From: Candidatus Woesearchaeota archaeon
GTDB taxonomy: Archaea > Nanobdellota > Nanobdellia > Woesearchaeales > GW2011-AR4
Direction: 5' to 3'
Length of the DNA stretch: 63,629 nt
NCBI GenBank assembly: GCA_016187465.1
Contig: JACPJQ010000006.1
Coordinates: forward strand, 1-63,629
Positions 42,801 to 51,800 of this stretch are shown in pieces. Below the pieces are notes generated by a model. The model had not been told where the DNA came from. It saw nothing but the letters and a program-made list of their open reading frames with translations, and did no database searches. A program made the position numbers and the translations under genes. The first letter of the stretch is position 1, and every line of letters begins with the position of its first letter.

Positions 42801-45800
42801 TATGACTTTTTGAAGTTATATAAACTAAAGGAACTCTTTGGTTTTGTGGATGCTCTATTTTTAATGTTGCAGGATCGTTTGTTGGTGTTTTGAGCGTAAA
42901 GAAACTACCGTAGCTGTCATAAGCATATGCTATGTTAGTTTGCCCATCAGGTGTTCTAAAGTTCAATCTTTTCGGCTCTGTTGTAGTATCCATCATTAAA
43001 GCGACTTGGCCTGCTACTGCTGATATGTTCATTCTTAATGGCGTTGCTTGTAGGCTTTCAACGCTATCTTTTGCGTTGCCATCTCTATCGTTATCTGGAA
43101 TCCTATAAGTAAATAATAACCTGTTGTTGCTTTCATTGGTTAAATTTATTTCAGCTCCATAACTTGTTGTTATAGGTATAAATTCACCTGAAGATTCTAA
43201 GACGCCATCTGCATCTAAATCGACTTGTATGCTAAAGTCATTCTCCGCAAGATTTGCATTGGGTGCTTTAAATATTTTGAAATTGATACCTGAAAGATTT
43301 AAAGTTGTTAAAGGACTCGAGTTTGAGTAAATTTGCTCAATTAATGCCCCATTACTAATGTTCCTGAACTTAATTGCTGGATTATCACTTGTAATTTTGT
43401 CTATACCTTTATACTGCAAGACAAATGTTTTTCTTTCTCCTCTTTTACTAGAACCATCTGTAAGAACCAAGTAATCGTCTTTGTTTATTATTAAGTTTTC
43501 TCTATTGACAAATTTGTTAGTATATGCTCCAATAATCTTTCCAAAATAAAGCTGATTATCAGATGGACTTTCTGCAATCGGGACCGTAACTTTATTAAAA
43601 TCTCCGTCAGTAAACATAAGATCATATCTATTTTGGCCATTGTTCAAAATCTCTATAGTTTCTATTGGTTCTTGCATTAACCCTTTATATTCTACATCCC
43701 AGTTTTGAGTAAACAAAACTTGCGGCTCTGCGCTTGAGCCACCTTCTTGCTTAATAGTTTCACTTAGTTTGCTGCCTGTACCAACAAAGTAGTTGTCATC
43801 AGCAGTCATGTTAACATGAATTCTGTTTATATTGAATGTGATGTTATCATCACTGCCTTCTATTGTAACAAGTGCGTCATCTATTGTATCATCATTTACT
43901 TTTAATGCATTTGAAGGCTCTAAATCTTTTACATTATTATCCCTCAGTTCCATCTTTTCTGCACCTAAAAAGAATGTTGCAGCATGAATACTTCCACTTC
44001 CACCGCCTCCACCACTTCCCCCACTAGAACCTCCTCCACCTCCCCCGCCGCCAGATGATCCATTACCAGCAGAGTCTTGAAATAGTATATCTGTTACCCC
44101 TACCGTAGTACCATCTGCCAGTTTGTCAGTATCCCCATCTTTTAATTTCCTCGTTAATTGACCATTTACTATAAATTGTGCTTCATCAGAATCGACAAAG
44201 TTTAATTCTACTTCATAGTCTTTGCCATCAATCGTATATCTCTTTATTTGATTTTCTAGCAGAGTGTCCTTTACTCTTCCACTAAACAAAGTTAACATAA
44301 CATTATTACCTACTGTTGATGTCCTTTTTGCAATTACTATAGTGTATTTTTTACCAAATAATATAATATCAACATCTTCGTAGTCTGTTAAGAACAAACC
44401 AGTTGTTGATGCTGAACCATTTGAATCATCAACATCGCTTTGAAGTGGTGTTGTAAACTCAAGCAAGTACCTTCCTATTTCTTTTCCAGACTTAAAGTAA
44501 AGAAAATCTGCAACTACATCATCATCATTTTCTGTATAGAGTACATAACCAGTGTCTAGAGCAGAATCTGTTCCCGGTCCTAGCAAATACAAGTATTGAT
44601 TATAAGGAGAAGTATCCTTACTATTTGTTACAAAACCCGAATCAAGTGCTTTTAAGTTACCTTTTTGGATAAATGTGGTAATATTTCTTAGTGTTTCTCT
44701 GTTGATGACAGGATATGTGATTAAATCTTCACTTAATTCTAATCTTTTCGTTGAAGTTCCGACTTTCCAAGCTTCTTCTTCAGCAAGAGTTTCTTCTATA
44801 AAAGTAGGTATATCGTTACCGCTCCAAGACACATTAAACAGTATTGAATTTAAATAAAGAGGAAGTGAATTTACAGACGAATTTGGTGGTGCATTATCAA
44901 TATTTAAGACCAACATTTCTGAGCTATTGACGTTTCGTATTGTATCTTTTGCAATAATATTTACGACACAATTTCCATCTAATCTGCAATTAAACTGGTT
45001 TGGTGTTGTAATAGCAGACCAAATATCACTGCCATGATTCATAGCAACAAGACCATTAATAGTTACGTTAACAACTCCATTAACATCTCTAACTGCTACA
45101 TTAATAATTAAAGAATCAGAGCTTCTAACTTGCTTGTCAGAATCATTTATTGTAATATTTTCAACTGAAGGCGGAATACTATCAAAAGAAAAGTTCAAAC
45201 TTTTAGTCTCTGAATTATTGAATATGTCAGTGCATTTAATTAATAAATTATGTTGCCCTTCTGCAACATTTTCCAAAAGTTTTGATTGAGGAGCACCAGT
45301 CTCATAATAAACTAAAGGATATCTTTGGGATTCCGGGTAATCTATATCAAATGTTGCTGGCTTATCAAATGGTGTTTCTCTTTTTATGAATGTTCCATAA
45401 CTTGTGTAAGCGTATTCAACATTAGACATGCCTTCAGGCGTCCTAAAATTCAGTTGGCTTAGTTTTGCATGGCCTACAATTCCAGAATTTGCACTTATAT
45501 TAACGATAAAATCAGCTGCTCTAAGATTTTCATAAGAATCTTTAGCAAATACGTCTCTGCTTTCATCAGGCGTCCTTACAGATAATATAAGCTCTCCGTT
45601 AGAACCTTTGTTTGTAAGATTAGTTAAGCCTATTTCTGCACCGTGTTTTGTGGTAATGTTTACAGTAGCATTTTCTTGGGAATTAATTGCTCCACTTGCA
45701 TCTAAGTCAATTCTTATATCAAAGTCATTTTGAGTTATGCCTGATGCATTGTATACTCTAAAGTCAGCTCCACCAATCTTCAATGTAGCCAGCTGTTGTT

Positions 45801-48800
45801 CTCCACCACCTATTCCTGCTGAATATGCCTGTTCAATTGTTTGACCAGAACCTAAATCCCTGAACTTAAGCACAGGATTGTCATTTGTTACTTTATCAGC
45901 ACCTTTGTATTGCAATATGTATGTTCTCCTCTCACCTCTTTTTCTAGAGCTATCTGTCACAACAAAATAATCATCCTTTGAAATTGAGAGGTTTTCTCTA
46001 TTTATGAAGTCCTTGCCTATATCGCCCATTAAAAGATTATTACCAAATGGACTTGTGGCTATTGGTACGCTGACAGAATTACCATCACCATCGACAAACT
46101 GCAGAATATATTGACTTGAATCGTTACTTACAAGCTTTATTTTTTCAGTTTTAATATCACTTAAACCAAGATAAGCAATATCCCAATTTTGAGTAAACAA
46201 TGCTTCTGGTTTGCCACCTTCTTGACTAATTATTTCACTTAATCTGCTGCCTTTTGGTACATAAAAGTTGCCGTCTGCTGTTATATTAACATGGATTCTA
46301 TTTATTTTAAAGGTAAAGTTATTATCTGAGCCTTCTATTATTACATGGGCATTATTTAGAATATTGTCATTAACCTTTAAGTTATTTGTAGATGCAACGT
46401 CCCTTACGTTAGTGTCTTTCAATTCTAATTTGTCGTCACCATCCAAAATTAACTCAACACCATTTCCGTCGGTTGATGTTCTCGTTGCATTAACTATTGT
46501 GTATTTTTTACCAAACAACGTTATACCAATATTTTCAAAATCTTTTAATGATAAACCATTTGATGATGGTGTGCCAGAAGCATCATAAATTTCTGATTCA
46601 AAAGGTGTTGTAAACTCTAGCAAGTATCTTCCTATTTCTTTTCCTGATTTGAAATACAAGAAATCAGATGTGACTAATTGATTGTCTTCACCAAATATAA
46701 CATAACCTGTATCTAACGCAGAATCTGTCCCAGGACCTAATAAATATAAATACTGATTATAAAGCGACCTTGCTCTGTTATTCATTATCATACCTAATTC
46801 TAGTGCAATTAGGTTATTTTTATCTATATATGTAGTAATATTTCTTAAAGTTTCTACGGTATCGCTTGTTATCCCATCTTCACTTAACTCAAGATGATTA
46901 GATGTCTCAACTCTCCATTTGTTTTTATTCGCTTGTGTTGTTATTGTTCCCGGAGTCTCAGTAAATGTTGTTCCTTTCGTTGTAATGTAAACTTGTGCAT
47001 ATCTTTGAGATTCTGGATAATCAATTTCAAAAGTTGCTGGGTCGGTTGACGGTGTTTCTCTTGTTATGAAAGCCCCATAGCTTGTGTATCCATAGGCAAT
47101 GTTTGTTTCACCATCAGGTGTTCTTAAAGTTAATTTTTGTCCTTTTTGACCAGATGTGTAACCACTTAGCTCTGCATGAGCAACTTTTGAATTTATGTCA
47201 CCGCTTATGTTGACCACGAAGTCAATTGGCATTAAGTTTTCCCAAGAATCTTTTGCATTACCATCAACTAAAGAATCTGCTGTTTTTATTGATAAAATTA
47301 TGTTATTAGTCATGCCGCCAGTTATGTTAGTCAATCCAATCTCTGCACCGTATCTTGTGGTTATGTTAACTGTAGCGTATGGGTTAGAATTAATACTTCC
47401 ACTGGCGTCCATATCAACCTTAATATCAAAGTCATTTTGCGTTATGCCTGATGCATTGTATACTCTAAAGTCAGCTCCACCAATCTTCAATGTAGCCAGC
47501 TGTTGTTCTCCACCACCTATTCCTGCTGAATATGTTTGTTCAATTGTTTGACCAGAACCTAAATCCCTGAACTTAAGCACAGGGTTGTCGTTAGTTACTT
47601 TATCAGCACCTTTGTATTGCAATATGTATGTTCTCCTCTCACCTCTTTTTCTAGAGCTATCTGTCACAACAAAATAATCGTCCTTTGAAATTGACAGATT
47701 TTCTCTGTTTATGAAGTCCTTGCCTATATCGCCAAACAATATTTTGTTTGTTGCATATGCTCTTGCAATTGGCACATCAACTCTGTTACTATTGCCATCT
47801 ATAAATTCAAGATTATATTGGCTTGAGCCGCTTGTTTTTAGCCTTATTTTCTCTGTGTTTACTTTCTTTAATCCCCTATATTCAAAATCCCAGTTTTCTG
47901 TAAATAATACTTCTGGTTCTGCAGTTGAACCTCCTGCATCTTTGATTGCATCACTTAACTTACCACCTGCTCTGACAAAATAATTGTCATCAGCAGTCAT
48001 GTTTACATGTATTCTTGAGATTTTGAACGTGCTATTGTTATCAGTACCTTCAATTATTACATATGCATCATCTATTGTATTGTTATCTACTTTTAGGGCA
48101 TCGGATGATGCAACATCTGTTATGTCTGTATCTTTTAGCTCTATCTTATCAACTCCTATAAAGAAAGTTGCACTATGAATGCCTCCTGCATAATCTTGAT
48201 ACAATACGTCAGTTACACCAATTGTTGTGCCATCTGCCAATTTATCGGTATCACCATCCTTCATTTTTATTGTTGTTTGACCATTCACAACAAACTGTGC
48301 TTCATCAGCGTCAACAAAATTTAAAGTTACTTCATAATCAATTCCACGGATTGTATAAGTTTTTGTTTGCTTTTCCAATAAAGTATCTCTTGCTGCTCCA
48401 CCCATTAAAACCAAGTCAACACTATTTCCAACTGTTGATACCCTTTTAGCAGTTACAATTGTGTATGTCTTACCAAGCATTTTAATGTCAACATCTTGGT
48501 AGTCTGTCAAAAACAAGCCTGTTGGTGATGCTGCGCCATTTGAATCATCGACATCACTTTCAAGAGCGGTTGTAAATTCAATTAAGTATCTTCCAATTTC
48601 TTTTCCTGATCTAAAATATAAGAAGTCTGCTGTAACATCGTTGTCATCTTCTGTGTAGATAACATAACCTGTATCTAATGCTGACCTTGTTCCTGGACCT
48701 AGCAAGTACAGGTATTGATTGTAAGGTGATGTCGTCTTACTATTTGTTACACTTCCAGATGCTAATGCCTTTAAGTCGTTTTTGTCGATATATGTTGTAA

Positions 48801-51800
48801 TGTTTCTTATCGTTTCTATGGTGTCGCTTGATGAACCATCTTCGCTTAATTCCAAGTGATTTGATGTTTGAACTTGCCGAGCATCACCATTAACCTCAAG
48901 TCCTAGCGGCAACGTAATTGTAATCTCTTCTGATTCTTGAAGATAGGTAAAAAAACCAGAATCGATGCTATAACTGCAACGTGCATATTTATTAGTGAAT
49001 ATTTGCAATAAAGATGACTCATCTGAAATAAGAGAATTATTTTGAGGAGAAATAATGGTTATATTGAAATTAGAGCTTTTTACTTTATCTTCTATTCCAG
49101 TATCCTCAACGAATATGAATAAAGAAGTATTAGTGGTATTGATAGCGGTATATGGGTGAATGGCATATTTGTCATATTCTATTGAATCATTTTCTAAGTT
49201 GTAATAAATTTGAAACAGGGCATATTTTTTATTAAATGAAAAACTGACTGGCTCAAAATCAACTTGGTATACTCTGTCAGAATCGGTAAGATTTCTTATA
49301 TTTATCACAACTCCATCTTCAAGGGGTTTGTACCTCTTGTCAATACCAAGATTCAAATCTATATTATTTATGCTAGATTTATTGATAATAACTTCTTGAA
49401 CCTCTAAAAGTGGGTGCTGGTTTGGATTAATACCAAATGATTTTATTTTAAAAAACGGGGCCGAGAATAATCTGAATTCTAAATCCATTGAAGTATTTGG
49501 GAGTATTAAATATCTCAGAGTTCTTGTATTAGGAGGAGAAAGTTCATGCTGTCCCAAAAAATCGAAACTATTCACAACATAACCATATTTGTCCCTAAAA
49601 AGTCCAATTAAATGAGTATCGCCCCTAGTAAGATTAATAGTTAGATTTACTATTTCATAAACTTCAAAAAACTCGTCTGAATTTGCTGTATTATTCAGTA
49701 AATCTACAGCACGAAATGTTATGTTATAGGAACCAGTTATATTTGTAGAGTTATATTCAAAATCGATTTGTTCATAATTAGAACCTGCTGGTAGATTATA
49801 ACTGAAGTAGTCTTTATCAAGATTTGGTTTAATGATAGTTAGTGATATATTTGAAGTATTATACTTGGTGGTAACATAATAAGTAATTCTAAATGGTTGA
49901 TTTTCATAAAGCGTTTTTCTATCTAATGATGTATGGTCCAAATCCACACTAAGTGGTTTTTCCCTGATTCCAAAATAAATTTCTTTAACTTCAGTATTTC
50001 CGGAAGAGTCATTGCATGAAATTGTTAAAGTATATTTCCTGTCAGAACTTGTAAGATTATACATAATAATATTTATACTTTTGTTTATAGTTGGAGTATA
50101 ATAAGTATCAGAATTAACCCATTCCCAATCACCAGAAATGGGATTGTAGTTCCAGTAGGCTGCAAAATTCCATCCGCGGTACTTTATTGAACAATTTCCA
50201 TCATTTGATAAAGATAAATTTATTGGTAAGGAAGAAGTATTTACATAAATTGCATTATTGAGTGGGGAATGAATATTTATTTCTAAGGGTTCTTCCAAAT
50301 CAAGTTCCACCAAGCCAGAATGCTTCAGCCCTGAAATTGTGTAATAAGATTCAGTTTCATTGCATCTGTAATTGGAGTAATTCAAGCCATTGCATAAGAT
50401 TTCTATTTCATTCGTGGCATTGCAACTCGTGCTTACTTCAGAAATGTTCGCAATTTCAGCATCTTTTATGCACAATCTGCTCGAATTTAATATTTTATTC
50501 ACAACAACTGTTTTTGTCTTATTTTGCGGAGTTAAATTGAGTCCTTTGACCAATAAGCTGCCTTTATTGGAATTATTTTCTTTTTCAATTGTTACTTTAG
50601 TCAAGTCTAAGGTAAAATTATCAAAATTAAAATCAAAGATCAATATATTTTTTTGTGAACCATTTACTCTTACTTCATGGACACCAGTAATATTTCTAGA
50701 TAAGTTAGTCGAGCCTCCAATTGAAACCATTAAAGACTCATAATTGGTCTGTATGGAGTCAGAATTTCCTATAACTTTATCGTCTTTGTCTGGAATGCCA
50801 TCATTATCCGTATCATTGCGGCTTTTGCCAAAGGCCGCCGAACAATCCAGAAAATCCTGATTTGAGCAGATATTATTTTCCCATTCACTTATTATTAGAT
50901 TTAATTCTTCATTAGTATCACAGTCAACTTTAGAAGGGAAACTGCAACAGGTATCAGTTGAAAAGCAGTTTCCAGCATAGTCGCAATTTCCTTCCCCATC
51001 ACAATATCCTTGACATTTATATTGACCGCCTTTGTTGTAATAATTATCCCCTAAACTAAATGAGCATCTGAATGTTGAGTCGCATGCTATTTGAATACTT
51101 GAATTTTGGCAAGTTGGAACTTCTTGAACAGGACAAGATGCAGATTTGCATGTTCCACAAACAGGTTCAGGGCAACCATTGCAGAATGTTCCGAATTGAG
51201 ACGGGCATGCATCTTCATTGTCTTTTACACCATCATTATCATTGTCAGGATATACACATTCTTGCTTGGTATTGTCCCAACGTTCCCCTTCATTACAACA
51301 ACCACAATCAGACAAGATGAAGCATGTAGAGCTTGTTTCACTTACACAATCCAATACAGCAGAACATTGAGAATCAAGAGAACAATAATATTCATTTCTT
51401 AAACACAATGAACCATTACTTTTTTTCCATCTACAATAATCATCATCTCCAATTTCTCTGTAAACATAAATCTCTTTCATAGTCGTTTGTGCTCCTTTTA
51501 TGTCCACGAATTGTCCAGTAGATTCATCATTTACAAATACTTCATAACGACCTTTTGGTAAAGTTAAACCATATTCTATATTTGATTTATCCATATCAGG
51601 ATCTCCATTTGAAAAATAATACCAATTATTTGTTTGTGTAATATGAATAAAGTCATGATACTCTGTTAATGTATATGCTTCATTTGAATCTACATTTTTT
51701 ATTTTAACAGAATTTGAAAATCTAAAAGGTTTAATTTTCAAAATTATCATACCTCTACTAAAAGGATTAGTAGAGTCATCATTTGGGTCAATATAGTAAT

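Noticed and set aside
46268-48449. Plus-strand frames opposite the giant surface gene
   Set aside because: All are antisense shadows of conserved S-layer modules without start signals.
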